From positions 2,418,001 to 2,482,000 of the forward strand of contig NZ_CP026377.1 in assembly GCF_002953195.1 (NCBI RefSeq): a DNA stretch of 64,000 bases, given 5' to 3'. Below are positions 27,252 to 36,806 of the stretch, piece by piece. A program made the translations under genes and the position numbers. The notes under the pieces were generated by a model that saw only the letters and a program-made list of their open reading frames with translations, was not told the origin of the DNA and searched no databases. Numbering within the stretch: position 1 is the first letter of the stretch; every line of letters starts with the position of its first letter. The stretch is from Mixta gaviniae (GTDB lineage: Bacteria; Pseudomonadota; Gammaproteobacteria; Enterobacterales; Enterobacteriaceae).

Positions 27252-28250
27252 ATGCACCATATTCTGGAGAAGTTATATCAGGCGCAGACCCTGACGCAGG
27301 CGGAAAGCCATCAGCTGTTTACCGCGATCATCACCGGTCAGCTGGAGCCGACGCAGCTGGCGGCGGCGCTGGTAGCGATGAAAGTGCGCGGCGAGCGCCC
27401 GGAAGAGATCGCCGGCGCCGCCTCGGCGCTGCTGGCCGACGCGCGCCCTTTCCCGCGACCTGGCTACGCCTTTGCCGATATCGTCGGTACCGGCGGCGAC
27501 GGCAGCAACAGCATCAATATTTCCACCGCCAGCGCCTTTGTCGCCGCGACCTGCGGGCTGAAAGTGGCGAAGCACGGCAACCGCAGCGTCTCCAGCAAGT
27601 CCGGATCTTCCGATCTGCTGGCGGCTTTCGGCATCAGCCTCGACCTGCCGGCCGAGCAGGCGCGTCAGGCGCTGGACGATCTTAACGTCTGCTTCCTGTT
27701 CGCGCCGCAGTATCACACCGGTTTCCGCCATGCGATGCCGGTGCGCCAGCAGCTGAAAACCCGCACGCTGTTTAATGTGCTGGGCCCGCTAATCAATCCG
27801 GCGCGTCCGCCGCTGGCAGTGATCGGCGTCTACAGCCCGGAACTGGTGCTGCCGATTGCCGAAACGCTACGCGTATTGGGGTATCAGCGCGCGGCGGTGG
27901 TCCATGGCGGCGGCATGGATGAGATCGCGGTTCACAGCGCCACCCAGGTGGCGGAGCTGCGCGACGGCGATATCACCTGCTACCAGCTGACGCCGGAAGA
28001 TTTCGGCCTACCGTATCACAGCAAGGAATCGCTGGCGGGCGGCACGCCGGAAGAAAACCGTGACATTCTGGCGCAATTGCTCCAGGGTAAAGGCGAACGC
28101 GCGCACCAGCATGCGGTGGCGGTCAATGTGGCTATGCTATTGAAAATATTCGGCAATGAAGATTTACGCGACAATGCCCAGCGGGCGCTGAGCGCCATCA
28201 ACAGCGGTCAGGCTTACGAGCGCGTGGTCGCGTTAGCAGCAAGAGGCTAA
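27252..28250 (+). CDS. trpD: Anthranilate phosphoribosyltransferase
   Basis: Transfers phosphoribosyl from PRPP to anthranilate. The 332-aa protein has the PRPP and metal motifs [17 protein letters not shown] and [17 protein letters not shown], and VVHGGGMDE in the C-terminal part. It begins with [19 protein letters not shown] preceded by GGAGGAG, showing it is a separate polypeptide and not fused to TrpG. Two bases separate it from trpC. Confidence 0.97.
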   Translation: MHHILEKLYQAQTLTQAESHQLFTAIITGQLEPTQLAAALVAMKVRGERPEEIAGAASALLADARPFPRPGYAFADIVGTGGDGSNSINISTASAFVAATCGLKVAKHGNRSVSSKSGSSDLLAAFGISLDLPAEQARQALDDLNVCFLFAPQYHTGFRHAMPVRQQLKTRTLFNVLGPLINPARPPLAVIGVYSPELVLPIAETLRVLGYQRAAVVHGGGMDEIAVHSATQVAELRDGDITCYQLTPEDFGLPYHSKESLAGGTPEENRDILAQLLQGKGERAHQHAVAVNVAMLLKIFGNEDLRDNAQRALSAINSGQAYERVVALAARG

Positions 28251-28252
28251 AA

Positions 28253-29614
28253 ATGCAGGAAACCGTACTGAATCATATCGTCAGAGATAAAGCGCTGTGG
28301 ATTGAAGAGCGCAAGCAGAGGCAGCCGCTCTCCTCATTTCAGCAGCAGCTAACCCCCTCTTCGCGCAGCTTTTACCATGCGCTGCAGGGTGCGCGCACCG
28401 CCTTTATTCTGGAGTGCAAAAAGGCTTCGCCGTCCAAAGGGGTGATTCGCGAAGATTTTGATCCGGTCGCCATCGCGGAAATCTATAAAGATTACGCATC
28501 GGCGGTATCGGTGCTGACCGACGAAAAATATTTCCAGGGCAGCTTTGATTTCCTGCCGCTGGTCAGCGCGGCGATTACCCAGCCGGTGCTGTGCAAAGAT
28601 TTTATTATCGATCCGTGGCAGATCTACCTGGCGCGCTACTATCAGGCCGACGCCATCCTGCTGATGCTTTCGGTGCTGGATGATGAACAGTACCGCCAGC
28701 TGGCCGCCGTGGCGCACAGCCTGGAGATGGGCGTGCTGACCGAGATCAGCAACGAAGCGGAGCTGACGCGCGCGCTGGCGCTGGGTGCAAAGGTGGTCGG
28801 CATCAATAACCGCGACCTGCGCGACCTGTCCGTCGATCTGAACCGCACCCGTCAGCTGGCGCCGCGTCTCGGCCACGGCGTGACGGTGATCAGCGAATCG
28901 GGCATCAATAGCTATGCGCAGGTGCGCGAGCTGAGTCACTTCGCCAACGGCTTCCTGATCGGCTCGGCGCTGATGGGCGAAGAGGATCTGCATCTGGCGG
29001 TACGCCGCGTGCTGCTTGGTGAAAACAAGGTGTGCGGCCTGACGAAGCCGGAGGATGCACAGGCGGCCTGGCAGGCGGGCGCGGTCTACGGCGGATTGAT
29101 TTTTGCCGCAGGCTCGCCGCGTCAGCTGACGCTTGCCGCCGCGCAGCCGATTGCTGCTGCGACGCCGCTGCGCTACGTCGGCGTATTCCGCGACGCGCCG
29201 TTAGGTGACGTTGTCACTTATGCTGAAGCGTTGTCGCTGCATGCGGTACAGCTGCATGGCCAGGAGGATCAGGCGTACATTGACGCCCTGCGCACTCGCC
29301 TGTCGCAGCGCACGGCGATCTGGAAAGCGCTGAGCGTGGGCAGCGCCCTGCCGGCGCGCACTCTGCAGCACGTGACGCGCTATGTGTTTGATAATGGCGC
29401 GGGCGGCTCCGGCCACGCCTTCGACTGGTCGCTGTTGACAGGCGAGACGCTGGACAACGTGCTGCTGGCGGGTGGGCTGGGCGCCGACAACTGCGTCAGC
29501 GCCGCTCAGGCGGGCTGCGCCGGGCTTGATTTTAATTCCGGCGTGGAAAGCGCGCCGGGCGTCAAGGACGCAGAGAAGATCGCCGCAGTGTTTCAGACGC
29601 TGCGCGCTTACTGA
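28253..29614 (+). CDS. trpC: Bifunctional indole-3-glycerol-phosphate synthase / phosphoribosylanthranilate isomerase
   Basis: A 453-aa fusion of two TIM barrels catalysing consecutive steps. The N-terminal IGPS domain (about 1-255) shows [30 protein letters not shown] and ISESGI. The C-terminal PRAI (TrpF) domain (about 256-453) starts [11 protein letters not shown] and contains HAVQLHGQE and [10 protein letters not shown], with DFNSGVE near the end. This trpCF fusion is the usual enterobacterial state, retained although trpG and trpD are separate here. The start lies two bases after trpD. Confidence 0.97.
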   Translation: MQETVLNHIVRDKALWIEERKQRQPLSSFQQQLTPSSRSFYHALQGARTAFILECKKASPSKGVIREDFDPVAIAEIYKDYASAVSVLTDEKYFQGSFDFLPLVSAAITQPVLCKDFIIDPWQIYLARYYQADAILLMLSVLDDEQYRQLAAVAHSLEMGVLTEISNEAELTRALALGAKVVGINNRDLRDLSVDLNRTRQLAPRLGHGVTVISESGINSYAQVRELSHFANGFLIGSALMGEEDLHLAVRRVLLGENKVCGLTKPEDAQAAWQAGAVYGGLIFAAGSPRQLTLAAAQPIAAATPLRYVGVFRDAPLGDVVTYAEALSLHAVQLHGQEDQAYIDALRTRLSQRTAIWKALSVGSALPARTLQHVTRYVFDNGAGGSGHAFDWSLLTGETLDNVLLAGGLGADNCVSAAQAGCAGLDFNSGVESAPGVKDAEKIAAVFQTLRAY

Positions 29615-29658
29615 CCGTTAACGTCCGCGAACGACGGGCGCTTAAAAGGAAAAAGCAC

Positions 29659-30849
29659 ATGACATTACTCAACCCCTACTTCGGCGAATTTGGCGGCATG
29701 TATGTGCCGCAGATCCTGATGCCGGCGCTGCGTCAGCTGGAAGAAGCCTTCGTCAGCGCCCAGCGCGACGCGGAGTTCCAGGCGCAGTTTCTCGACCTGC
29801 TGAAAAACTATGCCGGCCGTCCCACCGCGCTGACGCGCTGCCGTAACCTGACGCAGGGCAGCAACACGCGCCTCTACCTGAAGCGCGAAGATCTGCTGCA
29901 CGGCGGCGCGCATAAAACCAACCAGGTGCTTGGCCAGGCGCTGCTGGCGAAACGCATGGGCAAGACGGAAATTATCGCCGAGACCGGCGCGGGCCAGCAT
30001 GGGGTTGCTTCCGCGCTCGCCAGCGCGCTGCTGGGCCTGAAATGCCGCATCTATATGGGCGCGAAAGATGTCGAACGCCAGTCGCCCAACGTGTTTCGCA
30101 TGCGCCTGATGGGCGCCGAGGTTATCCCGGTCCACAGCGGCTCCGCCACGCTGAAGGATGCCTGCAACGAGGCGCTGCGCGACTGGTCCGGCAGCTATGA
30201 AAACGCACACTATATGCTTGGCACCGCCGCCGGCCCGCACCCTTACCCGACCATCGTGCGTGAGTTCCAGCGTATGATCGGCGAGGAGACCAAAGCGCAG
30301 ATTCTGGAAGCGGAAGGCCGTCTGCCCGACGCGGTGATCGCCTGCGTCGGCGGTGGATCCAATGCTATCGGCATGTTCGCCGATTTTATCGATGAGAAAG
30401 ATGTGGCGCTGATTGGCGTAGAGCCGGCGGGCCACGGCATTGAGACCGGCGAGCATGGCGCGCCGCTGAAACATGGCCGCGTGGGTATCTACTTTGGCAT
30501 GAAGGCGCCGATGATGCAGACCGACGATGGCCAGATCGAAGAGTCCTACTCCATTTCCGCCGGGCTCGATTTCCCGTCGGTGGGACCGCAGCATGCGCAT
30601 CTCAACAGCATTGGCCGCGCCGACTACGTTTCCGTCACGGATAACGAAGCGCTCGACGCCTTTAAGCAGCTCTGCCGCGCGGAAGGCATTATTCCGGCAC
30701 TGGAGTCTTCACATGCACTGGCCCACGCGCTGAAGATGATTAAGCAAGACCCGGAAAAAGCGCAGCTACTGGTGGTAAACCTTTCCGGACGCGGCGACAA
30801 AGATATTTTTACCGTTCACGACATTCTGACCGCGCAGGGAGAGATCTAA
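29659..30849 (+). CDS. trpB: Tryptophan synthase beta chain
   Basis: PLP enzyme that condenses indole with serine. The 396 aa compare with 397 in E. coli. The PLP lysine lies in [11 protein letters not shown] (about residue 86), the phosphate cradle in GGGSNAIG and the Na+/loop region in [12 protein letters not shown] 44-base gap with AAGGAAAAA before its ATG separates it from trpC. Its TAA overlaps the trpA ATG by one base (TAATG), the usual coupling that balances alpha and beta chains. Confidence 0.98.
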   Translation: MTLLNPYFGEFGGMYVPQILMPALRQLEEAFVSAQRDAEFQAQFLDLLKNYAGRPTALTRCRNLTQGSNTRLYLKREDLLHGGAHKTNQVLGQALLAKRMGKTEIIAETGAGQHGVASALASALLGLKCRIYMGAKDVERQSPNVFRMRLMGAEVIPVHSGSATLKDACNEALRDWSGSYENAHYMLGTAAGPHPYPTIVREFQRMIGEETKAQILEAEGRLPDAVIACVGGGSNAIGMFADFIDEKDVALIGVEPAGHGIETGEHGAPLKHGRVGIYFGMKAPMMQTDDGQIEESYSISAGLDFPSVGPQHAHLNSIGRADYVSVTDNEALDAFKQLCRAEGIIPALESSHALAHALKMIKQDPEKAQLLVVNLSGRGDKDIFTVHDILTAQGEI

Positions 30850-31651
30850 TGGAACGTTATCAGCAGCTGTTTAAGCGCCTGCAGGCGCAAAAGGAAGGCG
30901 CGTTTGTTCCTTTCGTCACGCTGGGCGATCCGACGCCTGAGCTGTCGCTGCAGATTATCGATACGCTGGTAGAAGCTGGCGCCGATGCACTGGAGCTGGG
31001 CATCCCTTTTTCCGATCCGCTGGCCGATGGACCGACCATCCAGAACGCTACGCTGCGCGCCTTCGCTGCCGGCACCACGCCGGCACGCTGCTTTGAAATG
31101 CTGACGGCCATTCGTCAGAAGTATCCCGATCTGCCTGTCGGCCTGCTGATGTATGCCAACCTGGTGTTTACCAACGGCGTGGATGCGTTTTACGCCCGCT
31201 GCGAGCAGGCCGGCGTCGATTCGGTGCTGGTGGCCGACGTGCCGGTCGAGGAGTCCGGCCCGTTCCGTCAGGCGGCGATGCGCCATAACGTTGCGCCAAT
31301 TTTCATCTGCCCCCCAACGCCGATGACGATCTGCTGCGCGCCATCGCTTCCTATGGCCGCGGCTATATCTATCTGCTGTCGCGCGCGGGCGTGACCGGGG
31401 CGGAAAAGCGCGCCAGCCTGCCGCTGAAGCACCTGGTGGATAAGCTGCGCGACTATCGCGCTGCGCCTACGCTGCAGGGCTTCGGCATCTCAGAGCCGGC
31501 GCAGGTGAAAGAGGCGATTGCCGCCGGCGCCGACGGGGCTATCTCTGGCTCCGCCATCGTCAAGATCATCGAACAACATCACGCCGAACCGGAAACCATG
31601 CTGGCTGAGCTGAAGCGCTTCGTCAGCGGCCTGAAAGCGGCCACCCGCTGA
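30849..31651 (+). pseudogene. trpA: Tryptophan synthase alpha chain, interrupted by an apparent -1 frameshift
   Basis: TrpA cleaves indole-3-glycerol phosphate and passes indole to TrpB. Residues 1-154 read in one frame with catalytic E49 and D60 intact ([14 protein letters not shown]). After IFICP at a run of six C (31310-31315) the frame moves: the family continuation [20 protein letters not shown] is in another frame, and so are [12 protein letters not shown] and [12 protein letters not shown] to the stop at 31651. As written, translation ends at 31394 after 181 residues. Restoring one base in the C run gives 267 aa, the normal length (E. coli 268). It may be a sequencing or assembly error in a homopolymer, or a true mutation causing tryptophan auxotrophy. 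Everything else in the operon is intact, which favours an error or a very recent mutation. Confidence 0.9.
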
Positions 31652-31655
31652 TCCC

Positions 31656-31684
31656 GAGTGCCTTACCGAGGGTAAGGCACTCTT
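31656..31684 (+). terminator. trp operon terminator
   Basis: GAGTGCCTTACC/GGTAAGGCACTC stem (31656-31682) with a short loop and TTTATC after it, five bases beyond the trpA stop. Confidence 0.85.
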
Positions 31685-31793
31685 TATCAACATCTTTTCT
31701 CTCACCGGTTTGTGTTTTTACCGATCCTCAGCCACACTTAGCTGGCCGTTAATCGCAGCGGCGACAGCCTTTTTCATGACAGGGAGCAGCAAG

Positions 31794-32108
31794 ATGAAAT
31801 TGATGAAACTTTTTAGCGGCGCCGTAGCGGCGGCCGCGGTCGCGGTAATGCTGAGCGCCTGCGCGCCAACCGCTAAACAGGAAGGCACCGGCGGCTATAT
31901 CGACGACACCGTGGTGACCACCAAGGTAAAAACGGAATTCCTGCGCGATGAGTCGCTGAAGTCGCGTGAGATTAACGTGGAAACCTTTAAAGGACGCGTG
32001 CAGCTGAGCGGCTTCGTCTCCTCGCCGCAGATGGCCAACCACGCGGTGGAAGTGACGCGTCGGGTGCAAGGCGTGAAGTCTGTGGTTAACAATATGCAGA
32101 TTAAGTAA
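31794..32108 (+). CDS. BON-domain lipoprotein
   Basis: A 104-aa lipoprotein: signal peptide ending in LSAC (lipidated C23), then a single BON domain (about 35-104) with DDTVVTTKVKTEFL and INVETFKGRVQLSGFVSS and a final GVKSVVNNMQIK. BON domains of OsmY and DolP bind envelope phospholipids. This one is a single-BON protein, unlike the two-BON OsmY and DolP. AGGGAG precedes the ATG at 31794; an in-frame ATG at 31776 is an alternative. It lies between the trp terminator and ompW, where E. coli has other yci genes. A stress role in the envelope is inferred. Confidence 0.85.
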   Translation: MKLMKLFSGAVAAAAVAVMLSACAPTAKQEGTGGYIDDTVVTTKVKTEFLRDESLKSREINVETFKGRVQLSGFVSSPQMANHAVEVTRRVQGVKSVVNNMQIK

Positions 32109-32168
32109 TTGCACGGTTCAGGCCGCGGCTCAGCGGCCTGACTATTTTGCGGCTTGCCTGCCGGCAGA

Positions 32169-32801
32169 TCAGAAGCGGTAGCCCAGGCCGAAGAAGAAGA
32201 CCCAGGGATCGATGCGCGTATCAATATTCTGTTGCTGGCCGTTGGCTTTGAATTTGACCTCGGTATCGATATCCATATACCAGACTGACATATTTACCAT
32301 CCAGTTCTGGTCCAGCTCATAATCCAGCCCCACCTGACCCGCCACGCCCCAGGAATCCTTGACGCTGAGATCGCTCAGGCCCGCGTCGCGTCCCGTCTGG
32401 TTGAAGTCGGTATCGAAAAAGGTGGTGTAGTTAATCCCGGCACCGACATAGGGACGCAGCTTGCTATTGCTGTCGAAGAAGTAGTACTGCGCCATCAGCG
32501 TCGGCGGCAGCTGACGTACCGTTGCCAGCGTACCGGTCGCCGCCAGCCCGACTTTATGACGGAACGGCGTAGCCGCCAGTAATTCGACGCCGATATTGTC
32601 GGTCGCCATCCAGGTCAGAGTCAGCCCCAGCTGCGTATTGTTGTCTACGTCGAACGATCCCATCCCCAGCACATTGTCTGAGCCTTCAGAGGGGCGTACG
32701 GTCGCGCTGCCCGCACGCATAAAGAAATCACTCGCCTGATGGGCGCTGGCCATTGCCGGAACGGCTGTCAGGAACGCCAACGCTAATGCTGCCCGCTTCA
32801 T
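32169..32801 (-). CDS. ompW: Outer-membrane protein OmpW
   Basis: An eight-stranded outer-membrane barrel of 210 aa (E. coli 212), thought to pass small hydrophobic molecules. A signal peptide ends near AMASA (about 20), and the barrel starts HQASDFFMRAG and ends FFFGLGYRF with the C-terminal aromatic needed for Bam recognition. The LRPYVGAGINYTTF segment is characteristic. A perfect FNR box lies 139 bases upstream, in keeping with anaerobic control of ompW in E. coli. Confidence 0.96.
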   Translation of the reverse strand: MKRAALALAFLTAVPAMASAHQASDFFMRAGSATVRPSEGSDNVLGMGSFDVDNNTQLGLTLTWMATDNIGVELLAATPFRHKVGLAATGTLATVRQLPPTLMAQYYFFDSNSKLRPYVGAGINYTTFFDTDFNQTGRDAGLSDLSVKDSWGVAGQVGLDYELDQNWMVNMSVWYMDIDTEVKFKANGQQQNIDTRIDPWVFFFGLGYRF

Positions 32802-32939
32802 ACCTACTCCTTGTGTGATTAAAAGGGGCTACCCCTACCTACTCATAAGTAACCCAAATGTTTTAGGAGGGCTTTTTACAACGAAACAACATAAAAATCA
32901 TGCAGATCAATTTACTTAACCTGATTAACATACTCACAA

Positions 32940-32953
32940 TTGATTTAGATCAA
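32940..32953 (-). promoter_or_regulatory. FNR box upstream of ompW
   Basis: TTGAT-TTAG-ATCAA matches the FNR consensus (TTGAT-N4-ATCAA) at all ten defined positions. It lies between ompW and the divergent YkgJ-type gene. E. coli ompW is FNR-activated. Confidence 0.75.
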
Positions 32954-33080
32954 TAAACACAGCCCTTCCACATTGTCGTTACGGTCGTTAAATACCCGTT
33001 GCAGGAAATTCGCCAACGGATTATTTTGCTGATCTTCCTGTGTGATTTTGGTTCGATGCCTCGGAGGGGCGGGCGATCAA

Positions 33081-33500
33081 ATGAGCGATAATTTTAATCC
33101 CTGTGTATCCTGCGGCGCCTGCTGCGCCCACTTTCGCGTTTCCTTTTACTGGGCCGAGGCTGATGACGCCGGCGGCATAGTGCCTGCCGCGCTCACCGAG
33201 CCGCTAAACCTGCTGATGCGCAATATGCGCGGCACTAACGCGCGCGCGCCGCGCTGTGTGGCGCTGCAGGGCGAGATCGGCGATTGCGTCTCCTGCGGCA
33301 TTTATGAGCAGCGGCCTACCCCCTGCCGCGAGTTCGCCATGTCGGGCGAAAACGGCGTAGAGAACGCGGCGTGCGACCGCGCGCGCGCAAAATATGGCCT
33401 GCCCCCACTGTTTTCTTCTTCCCTGCCGCCGATTACGGAAAGTTATGTAAGTCTGGGTGCCAGTTCGCCGCCAGACCATGTACAATCGCCGGATCTGTAA
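33081..33500 (+). CDS. YkgJ-family cysteine-cluster protein
   Basis: A 139-aa cytoplasmic protein with the N-terminal cluster CVSCGACC (C8, C11, C14, C15) and a second set [25 protein letters not shown] Cys, with TPCREF. This pattern defines the YkgJ/UPF0153 family, predicted to bind zinc or an Fe-S cluster; the function is not known. I start at the ATG at 33081 (MSDNFNPC); GGAGGGG lies farther upstream than usual, and an upstream start at 33042 would add 13 residues. yciC follows after 25 bases. E. coli lacks it at this place. Confidence 0.82.
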   Translation: MSDNFNPCVSCGACCAHFRVSFYWAEADDAGGIVPAALTEPLNLLMRNMRGTNARAPRCVALQGEIGDCVSCGIYEQRPTPCREFAMSGENGVENAACDRARAKYGLPPLFSSSLPPITESYVSLGASSPPDHVQSPDL

Positions 33501-33525
33501 TCCGGTTATTATCAAAGGAGTGTAC

Positions 33526-34263
33526 ATGTCCATCACGGCGGGCTCGCTATACCGTGACACGGGAAATTTTTTGCGTCATCAGCTGGTGACCATCGTGCTG
33601 ATCGCGCTGCTGACATCATTTATTACGGTGATGATCGGCCATGCGCTGACCCCCGGCGCCGATCAGCTTTCCATCCTGAGCGATGGCGACGGCGGCAACG
33701 CCGGTTCGCTGATTGAAGTGATCCAGAATATGACGCCGGAACAGCAGCAGGTGCTGCTGCGCGCTTCCGCTGCGGGCACCTTCGCTTCGCTGGTGGGCAA
33801 TACGCTGCTGCTCGGCGCGATGCTCTGCCTGATCCCGCTGGTGTCGGCCGGGCAGCGCGTTAGCGCGCTGCGTGCTATCGGCGCCTCCGCTCCGCTGTTG
33901 CCGCGTCTGCTGCTGCTGACTTTTCTGATGACGCTGCTGGTGCAGCTGGGCTTTATGGTGCTGGTGATCCCGGGCGTGATGCTCGGCGTCCTGCTCTCGC
34001 TGGCGCCGATCGTGCTGGCGGTTGAGAAGAGCGGCGTAATCGCTGCGATACGCGCCAGCTGCCGTCTCGCCTGGGCGCATCTGAAGCTGATCGCGCCGGC
34101 GGTGGTGGTCTGGCTGCTGGCCAAGCTGTTGCTGCTGCTGCTCGCCTCTTCCTTTACCGTATTGCCCGCCAACGTCGCCTCGGTTCTGCTTAACGCGCTG
34201 AGCAACCTGGTATCGGCGATTTTGGTGATTTATCTGTTCCGCCTTTACATGCTGCTGCGCTAA
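33526..34263 (+). CDS. yciC: UPF0259 inner-membrane protein YciC
   Basis: A 245-aa polytopic membrane protein (E. coli 247). It has about six hydrophobic segments: 20-40, 87-107, 125-155 (two), 190-215 and 220-243. The start [20 protein letters not shown] is the family start with AAAGGAG six bases upstream, so the longer frame from 33457 is rejected. Genetic work in E. coli links YciC to inner-membrane integrity, but no activity is established. It is the first of the yciC-yciB-yciA series conserved upstream of tonB. Confidence 0.94.
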   Translation: MSITAGSLYRDTGNFLRHQLVTIVLIALLTSFITVMIGHALTPGADQLSILSDGDGGNAGSLIEVIQNMTPEQQQVLLRASAAGTFASLVGNTLLLGAMLCLIPLVSAGQRVSALRAIGASAPLLPRLLLLTFLMTLLVQLGFMVLVIPGVMLGVLLSLAPIVLAVEKSGVIAAIRASCRLAWAHLKLIAPAVVVWLLAKLLLLLLASSFTVLPANVASVLLNALSNLVSAILVIYLFRLYMLLR

Positions 34264-34326
34264 ACGCTGACGGCATACCCCGGTATGCCGTCGCGCTTTT
34301 CTCTCAGGCACGATCTGGAATTCATC

Positions 34327-34863
34327 ATGAAGCAACTACTCGATTTTCTTCCCCTGGTGGTCTTTTTCATTTTCTACAAGCTGTATGACATTTATGTCGC
34401 TTCCGGCGCGCTGATCGCTGCCACCGGCCTGGCGCTGGTGGCCAGCTGGGTGCTTTATCGCAAGCTGGAGAAGATGACCATTTTCACCTTCGTGCTGGTG
34501 GCGGTTTTTGGCACCCTGACGCTGGTCTTTCACAACGATGAATTTATCAAATGGAAGGTCACGGTCATCTATACGCTGTTTGCCGTCGCCCTGCTCTTCA
34601 GCCAGTTCTTTATGGAGAAACCGCTGATCCAAAGCATGCTGGGCAAGGAGCTGCAGCTACCACAGCACGCCTGGCGCCGGCTGAATATCGCCTGGGCGCT
34701 GTTTTTCTTCGCCTGCGGCCTGGCAAACATCTACGTCGCTTTCTGGATGCCGCAGGCATTCTGGGTAAACTTTAAGGTGTTCGGTCTGACCGGGCTGACG
34801 CTGCTGTTTACTCTGCTGAGCGGCCTCTATATTTATCGTCTGATGCCGCAGGATCAGAAATAA
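34327..34863 (+). CDS. yciB: Inner-membrane protein YciB (septation protein A family, IspZ)
   Basis: A 178-aa protein (E. coli 179) with five membrane helices: [20 protein letters not shown] at the start is the IspA/IspZ family signature, and [13 protein letters not shown] marks the third block. YciB affects envelope synthesis and interacts with division and elongation proteins in E. coli; the Shigella homolog (ispA) is needed for septation. The ATG at 34327 gives the conserved start; the upstream 14 codons of the open frame are not conserved. It follows yciC by 63 bases. Confidence 0.95.
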   Translation: MKQLLDFLPLVVFFIFYKLYDIYVASGALIAATGLALVASWVLYRKLEKMTIFTFVLVAVFGTLTLVFHNDEFIKWKVTVIYTLFAVALLFSQFFMEKPLIQSMLGKELQLPQHAWRRLNIAWALFFFACGLANIYVAFWMPQAFWVNFKVFGLTGLTLLFTLLSGLYIYRLMPQDQK

Positions 34864-34919
34864 TCTTTCGCCCGGCGGCCAGCCTGCCGGGCTTTCCCGT
34901 TTCTACTGAAGATGACGCA

Positions 34920-35342
34920 ATGGATAATAATCGCAAGCCGCAAGGCGAAATGGTGTTACGCACGCTGGCGATGCCGGCAGATACCAATGCCAACGGCGAT
35001 ATTTTCGGCGGCTGGCTGATGTCGCAAATGGATATTGGCGGCGCCATTCTCGCCAAAGAGATCGCGGAAGGACGCGTCGTCACCGTGCGCGTTGACGGCA
35101 TGACTTTCCTGAAGCCGGTCGCGGTAGGCGATGTAGTGAGCTGTCATGCGCGCTGTATTCGTACCGGCAGCAGCTCGATGACCATTAATGTCGAAGTGTG
35201 GATTAAAAAGGTCTCCTCCGAGCCGCTGGGCCAGCGCTACTGCACCACGGAAGCGATTTTCGTTTACGTGGCGGTAGATGAAGAAGGGAAATCACGTCCG
35301 CTGCCTGCCGATAAGAGTCACTATCAGGCGCCGGAAGCGTAA
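34920..35342 (+). CDS. yciA: Acyl-CoA thioester hydrolase YciA
   Basis: A hotdog-fold thioesterase that hydrolyses a wide range of acyl-CoAs. The 140-aa sequence has the catalytic block NANGDIFGGWLMSQMDIGGA, with Asp in GDIFGGW, and VDGMTFLKPVAVGD and GSSSMTINVEVW, as in E. coli YciA (132 aa). The C-terminal tail is slightly longer. Fifty-six bases separate it from yciB, and it converges with tonB. Confidence 0.96.
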   Translation: MDNNRKPQGEMVLRTLAMPADTNANGDIFGGWLMSQMDIGGAILAKEIAEGRVVTVRVDGMTFLKPVAVGDVVSCHARCIRTGSSSMTINVEVWIKKVSSEPLGQRYCTTEAIFVYVAVDEEGKSRPLPADKSHYQAPEA

Positions 35343-35362
35343 TTCCGCCAGCAAGCCAAAGC

Positions 35363-35390
35363 GCGCGGCTGCCTTTACCGGCGGCCGCGC
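35363..35390. terminator. Hairpin between yciA and tonB
   Basis: GCGCGGC/GCCGCGC stem with a 14-base loop in the convergent gap. No long T tract follows on either strand, so the terminator role is tentative. Confidence 0.4.
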
Positions 35391-35407
35391 TGCTATCGGA
35401 AGCGCTA

Positions 35408-36142
35408 TTATTCGATGCTGGAGCCGCCATTCATGCGGAAAACGATGGTCATCGTCAGGTTGCTGCCCGGTTTGCCGCTCTCATAGCGCCATTTTCGCAT
35501 CGCCTGCTTTACGTCGCGCTCAAACATATTGCGCGGCTCGGCGGAGAGGATGCGAACATTCTCCACGCGCCCGTCGCTGTTAACATCATACTGAACGCGT
35601 ACCCGGCCTTCGATACGCAGCGCAGAGGCGCGTGCCGGATAGCCGGGCTTGGTAACGGTTAGCGCACGCGGCCCGGTGGCGATGGACTGCGAAGGCGCGG
35701 ATGAGGTTTTCGGCGCGGTGGCGGGTTTGGTGGCGGCGGTCTTCGGCGCGTCATTTTCAAACGGCGAAGCGTGGCGCGGCGCTGTCTGCGGCTTGACCTC
35801 TTTACGCGGCTTCACCACCTCTTTTTTCACCGGCTTCGGTTTAGGCTTAGGCTGCGGCCTGGGGATCGGCACCGGCACCGGCTTCGGTGGCTCAGGCGCC
35901 GGCTGCGGTTCGGGCTCCGGCGCGGGCGGCGGCTCTGGGGCGGGCGGCGCTGCCGGCTGCGGCGCCGGCTGAACTTCCGGCGCCACCAGCGAAACGCTGA
36001 TGGGCTGCGACGTTTTCGGCGCTTCAATCACCTGATGAAACGAAGCATACAGCAATGCGGCGATCACGCTGCCGTGCAGCGCCACTGAAAGCAACACGGG
36101 TATCGATAAGCGGCGGGGTAATGGAGTCGTCAGCGTCGTCAT
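35408..36142 (-). CDS. tonB: Energy transducer TonB
   Basis: The periplasm-spanning protein that transfers proton-motive force from ExbBD to outer-membrane siderophore and B12 receptors. The 244 aa comprise an N-terminal membrane helix (about 10-33, with [20 protein letters not shown]), a long Pro/Glu and Pro/Lys region (about 50-130: [15 protein letters not shown] and [10 protein letters not shown]), and the globular C-terminal domain (about 165-244) with [31 protein letters not shown] and [14 protein letters not shown] start at the ATG at 36142 ([11 protein letters not shown]), which aligns with the family; the frame extends 14 codons further up. Fur control is expected but no clear Fur box is visible. 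Confidence 0.96.
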   Translation of the reverse strand: MTTLTTPLPRRLSIPVLLSVALHGSVIAALLYASFHQVIEAPKTSQPISVSLVAPEVQPAPQPAAPPAPEPPPAPEPEPQPAPEPPKPVPVPIPRPQPKPKPKPVKKEVVKPRKEVKPQTAPRHASPFENDAPKTAATKPATAPKTSSAPSQSIATGPRALTVTKPGYPARASALRIEGRVRVQYDVNSDGRVENVRILSAEPRNMFERDVKQAMRKWRYESGKPGSNLTMTIVFRMNGGSSIE

Positions 36143-36348
36143 AACTTTTCGGTCAGTTAAGTGAAGCGCCAATTTTAAATGCAAATAGCAATCAGTTTCA
36201 ACAACTCACCCATGACGGGGGCAGAAAAAAGCGTAAAGCACGGGTTCGTTGCGACAGGTCAACAATGCATTATCTTTTCATTTGCACAAAACTTTACGAT
36301 AACTTAACGTAACTGCCAAATCGACCCGCCCCTACAGGAGTAACTATC

Positions 36349-36645
36349 GTGCTGTATGTCATTTATGCTGAAGACAATGCCGATTCGCTGGAAAAGCGTA
36401 ACGCTGTACGCCCGGCTCACCTTGCCCGCCTGCAGCTGCTGCAGGATGAAGGCCGTCTGATTGTGGCAGGCCCGATGCCCGCCGTCGACAGCAACGATCC
36501 TGGCGCGGCTGGCTTTACCGGCTCGACGGTGATTGCCGAGTTCCCCTCTCTGGAAGCGGCGCAGTCGTGGGCGGAAGATGACCCCTACATCGCCGCCGGC
36601 GTCTATAAGCAGGTCGCCGTGAAGCCGTTTAAACGCGTGTTCTGA
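36349..36645 (+). CDS. yciI: YCII-domain protein YciI
   Basis: A 98-aa dimeric alpha+beta-barrel protein, same length as E. coli YciI. The YCII domain holds the conserved [11 protein letters not shown] (His) and [12 protein letters not shown] (Asp), then [11 protein letters not shown] and KPFKRVF. E. coli YciI shows dehydrochlorinase activity in vitro; its cellular role is unknown. The start is GTG (36349) with AGGAG nine bases upstream, fixed by the conserved MLYVIYAE. It is divergent from tonB. Confidence 0.95.
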   Translation: MLYVIYAEDNADSLEKRNAVRPAHLARLQLLQDEGRLIVAGPMPAVDSNDPGAAGFTGSTVIAEFPSLEAAQSWAEDDPYIAAGVYKQVAVKPFKRVF

Positions 36646-36766
36646 TGGTCGCGTACTTTTCCTGAGAACACAGCCCTGCGGGTCTCCCACGCTCCGCAGA
36701 TGGCGTCCGCGGTACGGCACGCGGTACGGCAACAGTGCCGGCCTGCCCTTTGCGGCAGGCGGGCAT

Positions 36767-36788
36767 AAAAAAACCCGCCGCGGCGGGT
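36767..36788 (-). terminator. Terminator of the small secreted-protein gene
   Basis: ACCCGCCG/CGGCGGGT stem (36773-36788) preceded on the plus strand by seven A, so it ends in a T tract on the minus strand, 18 bases past the stop codon at 36807. Confidence 0.8.
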
Positions 36789-36806
36789 TGTAGCAAACAA
36801 ACGGGC

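Noticed and set aside
36264..36282. Possible Fur box upstream of tonB
   Set aside because: Only one half (CATTATC) fits the Fur consensus; the other half is missing, so I did not list it, although Fur control of tonB is expected.
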